A DNA stretch of 64,000 nucleotides from Pseudomonas putida (GTDB lineage: Bacteria > Pseudomonadota > Gammaproteobacteria > Pseudomonadales > Pseudomonadaceae). The translations under genes were made by a program, and so were the position numbers. Shown here piece by piece: positions 27,672 through 36,037 of the stretch (its first letter is position 1; each line of letters opens with the position of its first letter). The notes under the pieces were generated by a model that was given only the letters and a program-made list of their open reading frames with translations, was not told the DNA's origin and did not search any database. The stretch spans positions 5,224,501-5,288,500 of the forward strand of contig NZ_CP109603.1 in NCBI RefSeq assembly GCF_025905425.1. Reading direction: 5' to 3'.

Positions 27672-27905
27672 CTAGCGATCATTCTTCTGGTAAATGATCT
27701 TCTTGGTACCACCCTCGCAGCTACCCACGACCATGTTCTGGTCCTTGACCTCGCTGTTGGGCACGATTTCCAGGGTGTAGGACGCTACGCCCTGTGCCTG
27801 GATCTTGGCCTCGATCTCGGCTTTCAATTCTTCGCACGGCTTAACCGCCGCCAAACTGGACGTGGCGAGCAGGGAGGCCAACACGGCGATTGCTACGCGG
27901 ATCAT
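27672..27905 (-). CDS. Small secreted protein, DUF1161 family
   Basis: 77 residues; ATG at 27905 follows GAGGAG. Signal peptide to about residue 20 (LATSSLAA), then the family core KPCEELKAEIEAKI ... YTLEIV ... VVGSCEGGTKKIIYQ. The two cysteines (PCEEL and GSCEGG) are conserved and likely disulfide-bonded in the periplasm. A paralogue lies at 29615-29836. The function is unknown. Confidence 0.9.
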   Translation of the reverse strand: MIRVAIAVLASLLATSSLAAVKPCEELKAEIEAKIQAQGVASYTLEIVPNSEVKDQNMVVGSCEGGTKKIIYQKNDR

Positions 27906-27978
27906 GGAACGGCTCCTCAAAGGGCAGTCGTGCTGCCGTTGCTGTTTAGACTACAGCAAACCGCCCCCGTTGCGCCGC

Positions 27979-28404
27979 CTAGCCCACCAGCGAGGCATCC
28001 AGGCTGATGGTGGCGTTGAGCACTTTAGAAACCGGGCAACCGGCCTTGGCCTTGTTGGCAATCTCAAGGAACTGCGCCTCGCTGGCGCCCGGCACCTTGG
28101 CCTTCAGAATCAGGTGCACGGCCGTGATGGCGAAGCCGTCGGGTTGTTTATCCAGCGTCACCTCGGCAATGGTATCGATGCGGTCTGCGGTCAAGCCCGC
28201 CTCACCGAGCATCATCGACAGCGCCATCGAGAAGCAACCGGCATGGGCAGCGCCAATCAGCTCTTCCGGGTTGGTGCCTGGCGAGCCTTCGAAACGGGTA
28301 TTGAAGCCGTAGGGGTTCTGCTTGAGCGCGCCGCTTTCAGTCGAAAGCAGGCCTTTGCCATCCTTCAGGCCACCTTGCCAGATCGCCGATGCTGTCTTTT
28401 TCAT
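27979..28404 (-). CDS. osmC: OsmC-family peroxiredoxin
   Basis: 141 residues; ATG at 28404 follows AGGAGG. Peroxidatic Cys is in GAAHAGCFSMALS and the resolving Cys in KAGCPVSKVL, with the conserved Arg in NTRFEGSPGTNPEEL. It reduces organic hydroperoxides. The length and the sequence favour OsmC rather than Ohr, but the two are close. Divergent from the monooxygenase gene. Confidence 0.9.
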   Translation of the reverse strand: MKKTASAIWQGGLKDGKGLLSTESGALKQNPYGFNTRFEGSPGTNPEELIGAAHAGCFSMALSMMLGEAGLTADRIDTIAEVTLDKQPDGFAITAVHLILKAKVPGASEAQFLEIANKAKAGCPVSKVLNATISLDASLVG

Positions 28405-28574
28405 GATGCCTCCTGGTCGCTGCATTTACATATCGTGGAGTGACATGCTTATGGGTTCAGAGGGCGGCCTCCCACAGCAAGTTCAGATCAATCTGACCGC
28501 AAGCATTGAATCCACCGAATGTGCCCATACAGAGTTCAAAAGGCCTCTGGCCAACCACCTTCAAGGAGGCTCCG

Positions 28575-29579
28575 ATGACGCAGCTGCGTGACCTGAAAAT
28601 ATCCACCCTCGACCTGGTGCCCGTGCGCGCCGACAGCGGGCCGGCCCAGTCGCTGCGTAACTCGCTGGACCTGGCGCAGCACGCAGAACGCTTCGGCTAT
28701 AACCGCTTCTGGGTCGCTGAGCACCACAACATGGATGGCATTGCCAGTTCCGCGACCTCGGTGTTGATCGGCTACCTGGCGGGCGGCACCTCGACCATCC
28801 GGGTCGGCTCCGGTGGTGTGATGCTGCCCAACCACGCGCCGCTGGTGATCGCCGAGCAGTTCGGCACCTTGGCCAGCCTCTACCCAGGCCGCATCGACCT
28901 GGGCCTGGGCCGCGCACCGGGCTCCGACCAGATGACCGCCCGCGCCCTGCGCCGCGAGCGCTCCGGCAGCGCTGACGACTTCCCCGATGATGTCGAAGAG
29001 CTGTCGCGCTACCTCGGCCCGCGCACTGATGATCAAAAAGTGATCGCCGTGCCAGGGCATGACACCGAGGTGCCGATGTGGCTGCTCGGCTCAAGCCTGT
29101 TCAGCGCGCAGTTGGCGGGCATGCGCGGCATGCCCTATGCGTTCGCCTCGCACTTCGCGCCGCGCTACATGCACGAGGCGATCCGCGTCTACCGCAACCA
29201 TTTCAAGCCTTCCACCACGCTGGACAAGCCCTACGTGATGCTCGGCATACCGATGGTGGTGGCCGAAACCGACGAGCAGGCCGAGTACCTGGCCACGTCG
29301 GTGTACCAGCGCATTCTTGCCCTGATTCGAGGGCAAAGCCTGATGCAGCGCCCGCCCGTACAAAGCATGGATGGGCTGTGGCTACCCCACGAGCGCGATG
29401 CGGTGATGAGCTTCTTAGGCCTGGCGATGATAGGCAGCCCGCAGAAGGTGCGGGCAAAAGTGCAAGTGCTGCTGGAGCAGACCGGGGCGGATGAGCTGAT
29501 CTTTACCTGTGACCTGTATGAGCATGCGGACCGGGTCAGGTCCTATGAACTGTTGGCGCAGGCCTTGAAGGCCGAGTAG
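28575..29579 (+). CDS. Luciferase-like flavin monooxygenase
   Basis: 334 residues; ATG at 28575 behind AAGGAGG. Bacterial-luciferase-like TIM barrel: [10 protein letters not shown] near residue 48, [16 protein letters not shown] and [18 protein letters not shown] are the hallmark blocks of the MsnO8/YhbW group of FMN- or F420-type oxidoreductases (FMN in pseudomonads). The substrate is unknown. Confidence 0.9.
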   Translation: MTQLRDLKISTLDLVPVRADSGPAQSLRNSLDLAQHAERFGYNRFWVAEHHNMDGIASSATSVLIGYLAGGTSTIRVGSGGVMLPNHAPLVIAEQFGTLASLYPGRIDLGLGRAPGSDQMTARALRRERSGSADDFPDDVEELSRYLGPRTDDQKVIAVPGHDTEVPMWLLGSSLFSAQLAGMRGMPYAFASHFAPRYMHEAIRVYRNHFKPSTTLDKPYVMLGIPMVVAETDEQAEYLATSVYQRILALIRGQSLMQRPPVQSMDGLWLPHERDAVMSFLGLAMIGSPQKVRAKVQVLLEQTGADELIFTCDLYEHADRVRSYELLAQALKAE

Positions 29580-29607
29580 CCCCTTCGCGGGTAACCCCGC
29601 GAAGGGG
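29580..29607. terminator. GC hairpin between the monooxygenase and DUF1161 genes
   Basis: ccccttcgcggg pairs with ccgcgaagggg around a short loop just after the monooxygenase TAG. It is shared by two convergent genes and has no T run. Confidence 0.6.
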
Positions 29608-29614
29608 CCGTCAC

Positions 29615-29836
29615 TCAACCACGCCGGTAGACAATTTCCTTGGTACCGGCTTCACAACTGCCAATCACCTTGCCCGCTGCGTCGCCTTTTTTGACGATCT
29701 CCAGCGTGTAGCCCTGCACGCCTTTGGCATCCAGCTTGGCGGCAAGCTCTGCCTTCAGTTCTTCACACGGCTTGCCCGCCGCCAGCGCACCGCCCGCCAG
29801 TGCCATCAGGCCCGCCGCCAGAATCAGTTTCTTCAT
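29615..29836 (-). CDS. Small secreted protein, DUF1161 family (second copy)
   Basis: 73 residues with signal peptide MKKLILAAGLMALAGGALA. The mature part GKPCEELKAELAAKLDAKG ... GYTLEIV ... VIGSCEAGTKEIVYRRG is collinear with the protein at 27672-27905, with both cysteines conserved. The two copies are 1.7 kb apart on the same strand with unrelated genes between. The function is unknown. Confidence 0.9.
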   Translation of the reverse strand: MKKLILAAGLMALAGGALAAGKPCEELKAELAAKLDAKGVQGYTLEIVKKGDAAGKVIGSCEAGTKEIVYRRG

Positions 29837-29867
29837 CGATCGCTTTCCTTGTACAGATGAAAATCAA

Positions 29868-29894
29868 AGAGGGCGCCGCACAGGCGCCCCCTCT
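29868..29894 (-). terminator. GC hairpin downstream of the dodecin gene
   Basis: gagggcgcc pairs with ggcgccccctc. It lies past the stop of the dodecin gene on the minus strand and before the DUF1161 start, so it most likely ends the dodecin transcript. Confidence 0.6.
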
Positions 29895-29936
29895 CTATTA
29901 CCCCATCTTGCCGGCGCCAGCTACCCCGGCAGCGTT

Positions 29937-30152
29937 TCAGCTGTTGGCAATACGGAACCCTACCTTGAGCGTGACCTGAAAGTGCGCCGCCTTGTTGTCA
30001 CGGATATGACCCCGCGTGTCGATCACTTCAAACCACTCCAGGTGCTTGATGCTCTTGGCCGCTTCGGCCAGGGCATTGTTGATCGCGTCCTCGATGCTGG
30101 TGGGCGACGACCCAACCAGTTCGATCTTCTTGTAAGTGTGATGATCGGACAT
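29937..30152 (-). CDS. Dodecin family flavin-binding protein
   Basis: 71 residues, the usual dodecin length. Core YKKIELVGSSPTSIEDAINNAL, the flavin-stacking Trp in HLEWFEV, and the closing strand HFQVTLKVGFRI. Dodecins form hollow dodecamers that bind flavins or CoA and buffer them. The ATG at 30152 follows AAGGAGAG. Confidence 0.95.
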   Translation of the reverse strand: MSDHHTYKKIELVGSSPTSIEDAINNALAEAAKSIKHLEWFEVIDTRGHIRDNKAAHFQVTLKVGFRIANS

Positions 30153-30301
30153 GTGCACTCTCCTTGGATGACGGTCAGATTGAGCCTAGCAGCGCAGGCC
30201 TGGTTTACCTGCGAGCCATCGCCATGGGCGAAAGTTCGATCGCACTTTCGCAACCCTGCGCAGTCGCATTCCTTACAGTCCATCCCCGAAGGAGAGTCAA
30301 C

Positions 30302-30625
30302 ATGCATCGCAACTCGCTGCGTAAAACATCCCTGGAAAGCATGGAAGCGGAGATCGAAAGCCTTCTGAAATCGCTGGAGAACCTCAAGCACGATGCCTCG
30401 GAGGAGTCCCAGAAGTCGGTAAAGGCAATCCGCAGCAACGCCGAAAGCGCACTCAAACATTCGCGCAGCCTGCTGAGCGACGCCTACGAGGAAGTGAAGA
30501 CCCGCACCCGTCAGACAGGTATCGCCACCCGTGACTACGCCCAGGAGCACCCCATCACCACCGCCGGAGTGGCCGTGGGTGCGTTGGGCCTGTTGGCGGC
30601 ATGGCTGCTGTACAAGCGCAACTAA
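30302..30625 (+). CDS. ElaB/YqjD-like (DUF883) membrane-anchored protein
   Basis: 107 residues; ATG behind AAGGAGAG. The N-terminal ~75 residues are charged and helical ([21 protein letters not shown] style), and the C terminus has one hydrophobic helix with small residues ([20 protein letters not shown]). E. coli ElaB and YqjD are stationary-phase, ribosome-associated inner-membrane proteins of this shape. The stop overlaps the trpI stop by 4 bases on the opposite strand. Confidence 0.88.
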   Translation: MHRNSLRKTSLESMEAEIESLLKSLENLKHDASEESQKSVKAIRSNAESALKHSRSLLSDAYEEVKTRTRQTGIATRDYAQEHPITTAGVAVGALGLLAAWLLYKRN

Positions 30626-31518
30626 GCAATCTGCAGCTGCAATTCCTGGCGCAGCCATTGCGCCAGTTGCTCGGCGCGCCCATCTGCGGCGCGCCGGGGC
30701 ACCCACAACGCCAGTGCCGCATGCGTGGATGAGAACCCCCAAGGTGCCGCCAGCCGCCCAGCCCGCAGATCGTCCGCCACCAGCTGTTGTGGCGCAATCG
30801 CCACGCCCAGCCCAGCCACTGCGGCCTCCAGCAGGTAGTACAGGTGCTCGAATGCCTGGCCGAACGGCAACGCCGCCGAATCGAGCCCCTGCTGCGCCGC
30901 CCAGGCAGGCCACGCCTGCGGGCGTGAGGTGGTGTGCAGCAACACTTCGCCCAGCAAGGCCTGGGGCGGCGCACCGCGCAAACGCTCGAACCCGGCAAAG
31001 TGGGGGCTCAGTACAGGCCCGATGCGTTCTTCGGCCAGCACGTGCACCTGCATGTCCGCTGGCCACGGCGGCTCGGCAAACACCAGCAAGGCGTCCAGGC
31101 CGGGGCGCCGTGGGTCCAGGTCACCTTCCCCGGCTGACAGGTGCAGGCGCAGCTCCGGCAGGTCGGCCTTGAGCCGCCCAAGCCGGGGGATGAACCAACG
31201 CGCCAGCAGGCTCCCAGAACAACCGAGGACGAAGGGTGCCTCGCTGACATCCCGGCTCAACTCGGCGCACACGCCACGCAACCGGTCGAATGCCTCGCCA
31301 CTGGCATCACGCAGGCGCACACCGGCATCTGTGAGTTTGATGCCACGCCCGTCCTTGACGAACAGCGCGATACCCAGGTGCTCTTCAAGTACCTTGATCT
31401 GCCGGCTGACTGCCCCGTGGGTCACATGCAGCGCTTCGGCAGCCTGACTGACACTGTTTAACCGGGCAGTGGCCTCGAAGGCCCTGAGGGCATTGAGCGG
31501 GGGAAGGTCCTGAGCCAT
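30622..31518 (-). CDS. trpI: LysR-type activator of trpBA
   Basis: 298 residues. N-terminal helix-turn-helix ([22 protein letters not shown]) and a periplasmic-binding-like effector domain. Its position divergent from trpBA is that of TrpI in pseudomonads, which activates trpBA in response to indoleglycerol phosphate. The ATG at 31518 gives the standard length, though the ribosome site is weak; the frame stays open upstream to a TTG at 31551. Confidence 0.94.
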   Translation of the reverse strand: MAQDLPPLNALRAFEATARLNSVSQAAEALHVTHGAVSRQIKVLEEHLGIALFVKDGRGIKLTDAGVRLRDASGEAFDRLRGVCAELSRDVSEAPFVLGCSGSLLARWFIPRLGRLKADLPELRLHLSAGEGDLDPRRPGLDALLVFAEPPWPADMQVHVLAEERIGPVLSPHFAGFERLRGAPPQALLGEVLLHTTSRPQAWPAWAAQQGLDSAALPFGQAFEHLYYLLEAAVAGLGVAIAPQQLVADDLRAGRLAAPWGFSSTHAALALWVPRRAADGRAEQLAQWLRQELQLQIA

Positions 31519-31627
31519 TGTCTTGTGAGTTTTCCTGACAGGTTTGCGCAATCTTATCGGTTTTCAGCCGGGCGTTGCGTGGTTAGAGTAAAGCCCATCA
31601 CTCATTCATTACGCCTTGGAGCGCCCC
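31519..31627. promoter_or_regulatory. trpI-trpB divergent promoter region
   Basis: 109 bases between divergent starts. In Pseudomonas, TrpI binds two adjacent sites here, covering its own promoter and activating trpB. I cannot place the sites base by base; the AT-richer stretch near 31540-31560 is nearest the trpI start. Confidence 0.6.
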
Positions 31628-32845
31628 ATGACCCAGACTCAATACCGCCCTGGCCCAGACGCCAACGGCCTGTTCGGCTCGTTCGGCGGCCGCTACGTGG
31701 CAGAAACCCTGATGCCACTGGTGCTGGACCTGGCCCGCGAATACGAAGCCGCCAAGGCTGACCCAACGTTTCTCGAAGAGCTGGCCTACTTCCAGCGCGA
31801 CTACATCGGCCGCCCGAACCCGCTGTATTTCGCCGAGCGCCTGACCGAGCACTGTGGCGGGGCAAAAATCTTCTTCAAGCGTGAAGAGCTCAACCACACC
31901 GGCGCGCACAAGGTGAACAACTGCATCGGCCAGGTGCTGCTGGCCAAACGCATGGGCAAAAAACGCCTGATCGCCGAAACCGGTGCCGGCATGCACGGCG
32001 TGGCCACCGCCACCGTGGCTGCCCGCTTCGGCCTGCCTTGCGTGATCTACATGGGCGCCACCGACATCGAGCGCCAGCAGGCCAACGTGTTCCGCATGAA
32101 GCTGCTGGGCGCCGAAATTGTCCCGGTCACCGCCGGCACCGGCACCCTGAAAGACGCCATGAACGAAGCCCTGCGCGACTGGGTCACCAACGTCGAAGAC
32201 ACCTTCTACCTGATCGGCACCGTGGCGGGCCCGCACCCGTACCCGGCGATGGTCCGCGACTTCCAGTCGATCATCGGCAAGGAAACCCGTGCCCAGTTGC
32301 AAGAGAAGGAAGGGCGCCTGCCCGACAGCCTGGTCGCCTGCGTCGGCGGCGGCTCCAACGCCATGGGCCTGTTCCACGAGTTCCTTGAAGAGCCAAGCGT
32401 ACAGATCATCGGCGTCGAAGCTGGCGGCCACGGCGTGCACACCGACAAACACGCCGCCAGCCTGAACGGCGGCGTGCCGGGTGTACTGCACGGCAACCGC
32501 ACCTACCTGCTGCAGGACGCTGACGGCCAGATCACCGACGCCCACTCGATTTCCGCCGGCCTCGACTACCCGGGCATCGGCCCGGAACACGCCTACCTGC
32601 ACGAAGTGAAGCGTGTCGAGTACGTCAGCATCACCGATGACGAAGCCCTCGATGCGTTCCACGCCACCTGCCGCCTGGAAGGCATCATCCCGGCCCTGGA
32701 AAGCTCCCACGCCCTGGCCGAAGCGATCAAGCGCGCACCGAACCTGCCCAAGGACCACTTGATGGTCGTGTGCCTGTCCGGTCGCGGCGACAAAGACATG
32801 CAAACCGTGATGAACCACATGGCCGCCCAGGAGAAACAGGCATGA
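31628..32845 (+). CDS. trpB: Tryptophan synthase beta subunit
   Basis: 405 residues. The PLP lysine is in HTGAHKVNN, followed by [12 protein letters not shown] and the phosphate-binding GGGSNAMG. It joins indole and serine to make tryptophan in the alpha2-beta2 complex. ATG at 31628 follows GGAG. The stop overlaps the trpA start (ATGA). Confidence 0.98.
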   Translation: MTQTQYRPGPDANGLFGSFGGRYVAETLMPLVLDLAREYEAAKADPTFLEELAYFQRDYIGRPNPLYFAERLTEHCGGAKIFFKREELNHTGAHKVNNCIGQVLLAKRMGKKRLIAETGAGMHGVATATVAARFGLPCVIYMGATDIERQQANVFRMKLLGAEIVPVTAGTGTLKDAMNEALRDWVTNVEDTFYLIGTVAGPHPYPAMVRDFQSIIGKETRAQLQEKEGRLPDSLVACVGGGSNAMGLFHEFLEEPSVQIIGVEAGGHGVHTDKHAASLNGGVPGVLHGNRTYLLQDADGQITDAHSISAGLDYPGIGPEHAYLHEVKRVEYVSITDDEALDAFHATCRLEGIIPALESSHALAEAIKRAPNLPKDHLMVVCLSGRGDKDMQTVMNHMAAQEKQA

Positions 32846-33651
32846 GCCGTCTTGAACAACGCTTCGCCGAACTGAAGGCCGAAGGCCGTTCGGCACTGGT
32901 CACCTTCGTTACCGCGGGCGACCCGGGCTATGACGCTTCGCTGCGCATCCTCAAGGGCTTGCCAGAGGCCGGCGCCGATGTGATCGAGTTGGGCATGCCG
33001 TTCACCGACCCGATGGCCGATGGCGTGGCCATTCAGCTGGCGACCCTGCGTGCTTTGGAAGCGGGCCAGACCTTGGCCAAGACCCTGCAGATGGTTCGCG
33101 AATTCCGCGTGGGCAACCAGGCCACGCCAATCGTGCTGATGGGTTACTACAACCCGATCCACCGCTTTGGCGTGGAAAAGTTCGTCGCAGAAGCCAAGGA
33201 AGCCGGCGTCGATGGCTTGATCATCGTCGACCTGCCGCCAGAGCATGACGCCGAGCTGGCCACCCCGGCCCAGGCTTCGGGCATCGACTTCATCCGCCTG
33301 ACCACCCCGACCACCGACGATGCACGCCTGCCGCGTGTACTGGAGCGCAGCTCCGGGTTCGTCTATTACGTGTCCGTCGCCGGTGTGACCGGTGCTGGCT
33401 CGGCCACCACCGAGCACGTGACCGAAGCCATCGCCCGCCTGCGTCGGCATACCGACCTGCCGATCAGCGTTGGGTTTGGCATTCGCACGCCGGAGCAGGC
33501 CGCGGCGATTGCCCGCCTGGCCGATGGTGTGGTGGTGGGGTCGGCGCTGGTCGACAAGATCGCTCACGCCAAGGATGCCGATCAGGCGGTTAACGATGTG
33601 CTGAGCCTGTGCTCGGCGCTGGCTGAAGGGGTGCGCGGCGCTCGACGCTGA
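32842..33651 (+). CDS. trpA: Tryptophan synthase alpha subunit
   Basis: 269 residues, TIM barrel. Catalytic Glu and Asp are in [13 protein letters not shown]; the phosphate-binding end has [10 protein letters not shown]. It cleaves indoleglycerol phosphate and channels indole to TrpB. Four-base overlap with trpB. Confidence 0.98.
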   Translation: MSRLEQRFAELKAEGRSALVTFVTAGDPGYDASLRILKGLPEAGADVIELGMPFTDPMADGVAIQLATLRALEAGQTLAKTLQMVREFRVGNQATPIVLMGYYNPIHRFGVEKFVAEAKEAGVDGLIIVDLPPEHDAELATPAQASGIDFIRLTTPTTDDARLPRVLERSSGFVYYVSVAGVTGAGSATTEHVTEAIARLRRHTDLPISVGFGIRTPEQAAAIARLADGVVVGSALVDKIAHAKDADQAVNDVLSLCSALAEGVRGARR

Positions 33652-33660
33652 TTGGCGTTG

Positions 33661-33766
33661 CATTCTTCGCGGGGCAAGCCCGCTCCCACAGGTTCACTGC
33701 AATCTGTCAGAAAGCACTCGACCTGTGGGAGCGGGCTTGCCCCGCGAATGGCCGCATAGCGGCCCC
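33661..33766. repeat. REP pair after trpA
   Basis: Inverted REP copies (ttcgcggggcaagcccgctcccacaggt and its complement) flank a ~35-base spacer; a small hairpin (ggccgcatagcggcc) is attached on the right. It separates the convergent trpA and DOPA-dioxygenase-like genes. Confidence 0.85.
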
Positions 33767-33769
33767 CAT

Positions 33770-34102
33770 CTAGCCGCCAAAAATCGACAGCTTCAGCGGC
33801 CGCACAGCCCCCATCCAGATCGCATGGTCGCGGTGATCCGCCAGCTCATCCCCGGTCAGCGGGTGCAGAAACACCACCAACCCCTTGCGGTACAGCGCCA
33901 GCCACGGCAACACCACCCCCACCACCTCAGGCCCGAAAGCCAGCTGGCAGCTCCAGTCCGGATGCGGCCCGACCGGCTGCTGGTGCATGCGCCCCATGGT
34001 CACGGGGAACAGCCGCGCGGCCTCTTCGCACAATTCACGCGCCTGCTCGATGGTCGATGCGTCGTAGTACACGTGGGCGTGATACCCCTTGATCCTCTGC
34101 AC
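33770..34102 (-). CDS. DOPA 4,5-dioxygenase family protein
   Basis: 110 residues. His-rich motifs at the N terminus (GYHAHVYYD) and late in the protein (VFLHPLTGDELADHRDHAIW) match the small DOPA-dioxygenase family of ferredoxin-like extradiol enzymes. The bacterial substrate is unknown. No signal peptide. Divergent from the next gene, with about 50 bases between starts. Confidence 0.88.
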   Translation of the reverse strand: MQRIKGYHAHVYYDASTIEQARELCEEAARLFPVTMGRMHQQPVGPHPDWSCQLAFGPEVVGVVLPWLALYRKGLVVFLHPLTGDELADHRDHAIWMGAVRPLKLSIFGG

Positions 34103-34154
34103 GATAACTCCTGATTGCGGTCAAACCATCACCACCTGCAAAGGGAGTGATGCA

Positions 34155-34697
34155 GTGAAAAATGCCGAAACCCCAGTGTTCAAGCTGGTCCTGTTCGGGG
34201 GCGAGTGCGCCCTTGGCAGTGCGCTGATGGCCGAGCTGCTGTCACGCCAGCACGAAGTGACTGCCGTGGTCGAAGACCTCAACCGCCATGCGCCACGCCC
34301 CGGCCTGCATTTCAAGATAGGCGGGCTGAAGAGTGCCGACCAGGCGGAGCAGGGGGCTGCGGGCGGCTCGGCGGTGGTTGCCTTGCTGTCAGCGCTGGCA
34401 CCGGCTGACCTGCCCACGCAATGGCGAATGAGCGAGGCGCTGGTGACCGGGCTTGCGCGTACGACTATACGCCGGCTGTTGCTGGTGGGCGATTTCGATG
34501 TGCTGGACAGGCCCGGTGATTACACCGATGCAGAGCGCGAGGGCGTGGACCAGGTTGTCGATGGGCTGCAACGCAGTGCGCTGCACTGGACGTTGATCAA
34601 TGCCCCCCAGGCCGACCCGGCGAGCGTGGCGGCGGGGATGGTCGATATGCTCGACCTGGGTTTGCATCGGGGCGAGCATTTGAACTTCGTATCCTGA
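34155..34697 (+). CDS. Rossmann-fold NAD(P)-binding protein, probably NmrA-like
   Basis: 180 residues from the GTG at 34155, which follows GGGAG; a start at 34089 would overlap the divergent gene. A glycine-rich turn after the first strand (LVLFGGECALGSALMAELL) and a second strand VTAVVEDLNRH indicate a Rossmann fold. The C terminus keeps LHWTLINAP, like NmrA/atypical short-chain dehydrogenases. The function is unknown. The stop is immediately followed by the left half of a REP pair split by an IS110 element. Confidence 0.82.
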   Translation: MKNAETPVFKLVLFGGECALGSALMAELLSRQHEVTAVVEDLNRHAPRPGLHFKIGGLKSADQAEQGAAGGSAVVALLSALAPADLPTQWRMSEALVTGLARTTIRRLLLVGDFDVLDRPGDYTDAEREGVDQVVDGLQRSALHWTLINAPQADPASVAAGMVDMLDLGLHRGEHLNFVS

Positions 34698-34722
34698 GGC
34701 CTCTTCGCGGGGCAAGCCCGCT
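34698..34722. repeat. Left part of a REP pair split by the IS110 element
   Basis: These 25 bases, joined to 35966-35970, form an uninterrupted 30-base arm that is the exact reverse complement of 36007-36036. This reconstructs the empty site as one perfect REP pair and fixes the insertion point at the CT at 34721-34722 / 35964-35965. Confidence 0.92.
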
Positions 34723-34750
34723 TGTGTCTTGGAGAGGGAATAGAATCTGA

Positions 34751-34905
34751 AGTGAGAGCGGTGAATGGCAAGCTGATAGCCCGAGGTGCCCAGAGCACGT
34801 GTGGGAGCAAAAGCTGCCATTCACCGTTCCACTTTGGCGAGAGCCCGAACAGTTGGATGAGGGGCGTAATCTCGAATCACAAGCGTGGGCCAAGCCAAAG
34901 CGCTC
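34751..34905 (+). ncRNA. Candidate IS110 bridge RNA in the left end
   Basis: Stem 1 pairs 34759-34770 with 34815-34826 (12 bp) and encloses a loop with a small internal hairpin (34786-34789 with 34795-34798). On its left side agcccg (34778-34783) equals the target just before the core CT. On its right side tgtgggag (34800-34807) is the reverse complement of the core plus right target (35964-35971). Stem 2 pairs 34832-34838 with 34894-34900 and 34843-34846 with 34887-34890. Its loop holds acagttg (34849-34855), equal to the right element end 35957-35963, and cacaag (34878-34883), the reverse complement of cttgtg at 34721-34726. This is the target-loop plus donor-loop plan of IS110 bridge RNAs. 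Transcription is inferred. Confidence 0.65.
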
Positions 34906-34934
34906 TCACTCCTTGAGTTTAAGAGGGTTTGGCC

Positions 34935-35870
34935 ATGTCTTCCTCTGTCGGCATCGATGTTTCCAGTGCCACACTTGCTGTTCACATCCGTCCTGAGGGG
35001 GTGAACTTCAGTGTTTCCAATGACTTGAAGGGATTCCAACTGCTCGTCGAAAAGCTTGGCGAGTATGCAATTTCAATGGTCTTGCTCGAAGCTACCGGTG
35101 GCTACGAGTGCAATGTCCTCAAAGCGCTGCAGGATGCCGATTTTCCGGTTTGCCGGATCAATCCCAGTCGTGCCCGGGACTTTGCCAAGTCGATGGGTAA
35201 ACGCGCCAAGACCGATCCCATTGACGCAGCTGTTTTGGCTCACCTGGCTGAAGTTATGCCCCCACGGCCTTGCCAGGTGATGACACCCGAGCGGGCTTTG
35301 CTGCGCGAACTGCTTATGCAGCGGGATCGCTTCGTCCAACAGCGCGACGATGACAAGCGGCGCCTGAAGCAGGCGCGGGCTCCCAGTGTTTGTTTGCGGT
35401 TGGAACAACACATCGCCTATCTGAAGGGTGAAATTCGAGCGCTGGAACAAGAGATCGCACAGCAGGCAGCAGCTTTGCCTGATGATCGGGTTAAACAGCT
35501 CACTCAAGTCAAAGGAATTGGTCTGATTACTGCCGGAAAGCTGATGGCCTTGCTGCCAGAGCTGGGCCAGGTGGATAAGAAGGAAATTGCCGCCTTGGTC
35601 GGTGTTGCGCCGTTCAACCAGGACAGCGGCAAGCAGTCGGGCAAGCGTTCAATCTGGGGGGGACGCTCACAAGTCAGGCGGGCGCTCTATATGGCCTGCT
35701 GGGTGGTGATACGGCACAACAAGGACTTCTGCGAGCGCTACAAAGCACTGCGAGCCCAGGGGAAGTGCGCGAAAGTATCGGTGGTGGCGTGTATGCGAGT
35801 ATTGATAGTGAGGCTAAATGCGATGCTCAAGACCGGAACGCCCTGGAAGGAGCAAATAGCTCATTCGTAG
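34935..35870 (+). CDS. IS110-family transposase (DEDD recombinase)
   Basis: 311 residues; ATG at 34935 after AAGAGGG. The N-terminal RuvC-like domain starts GIDVSSATLAVHI with its first Asp and continues with LLEATGGYE and the Lys-Thr-Asp of KRAKTDPIDAAVLA. The C-terminal transposase_20 domain has the helix-hairpin-helix-like VKGIGLITAGKLMALLPELG and the conserved Ser region FNQDSGKQSGKRSIWGGR. A coiled coil joins them (about 130-185). The gene is full length with no frameshift, so the element may be active. Confidence 0.95.
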   Translation: MSSSVGIDVSSATLAVHIRPEGVNFSVSNDLKGFQLLVEKLGEYAISMVLLEATGGYECNVLKALQDADFPVCRINPSRARDFAKSMGKRAKTDPIDAAVLAHLAEVMPPRPCQVMTPERALLRELLMQRDRFVQQRDDDKRRLKQARAPSVCLRLEQHIAYLKGEIRALEQEIAQQAAALPDDRVKQLTQVKGIGLITAGKLMALLPELGQVDKKEIAALVGVAPFNQDSGKQSGKRSIWGGRSQVRRALYMACWVVIRHNKDFCERYKALRAQGKCAKVSVVACMRVLIVRLNAMLKTGTPWKEQIAHS

Positions 35871-35956
35871 GAGCAAGCCTTGCTGGCGATGCCCGGCACA
35901 GCCGGGCCTGGGGCGCTACGCGCCCCATCGCCGGCAAGGCCAGCTTCCACAAGAAG
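35871..35956. repeat. Branched palindrome at the IS right end
   Basis: An imperfect outer stem (gagcaagccttgctggcgatg near 35872-35893 with catcgccggcaaggccagctt near 35926-35947) encloses two perfect small hairpins, cccggcacagccggg and ggggcg-loop-cgcccc. The outer stem looks like a second REP type different from the others in this window. It follows the transposase stop, and may end its transcript and mark the right end. Confidence 0.7.
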
Positions 35957-35965
35957 ACAGTTGCT

Positions 35966-36036
35966 CCCACAAGTACTGCACAGCTGTCCAATCCTGTGGT
36001 GTACCGGTGGGAGCGGGCTTGCCCCGCGAAGAGGCC
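35966..36036. repeat. Right part of the REP pair split by the IS110 element
   Basis: The five bases cccac (35966-35970) complete the left arm that ends at 34722. After a 36-base spacer, the arm at 36007-36036 is the exact complement. It ends 2 bases before the stop codon of the LysR gene on the other strand. Confidence 0.9.
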
Positions 36037-36037
36037 C

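Larger units (their letters stand above)
34723..35965 (+). mobile_element. IS110-family insertion sequence, about 1.24 kb, inserted in a REP
   Basis: Boundaries come from the rejoined REP pair (34698-34722 with 35966-36036). The element has no terminal inverted repeats and carries a CT dinucleotide at both junctions, the usual IS110 behaviour. It has a ~212-base non-coding left end, a DEDD transposase and a ~95-base palindromic right end. REP-targeting IS110 elements such as ISPpu9 and ISPpu10 are known in P. putida; I cannot name this one without a database comparison. Confidence 0.88.
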
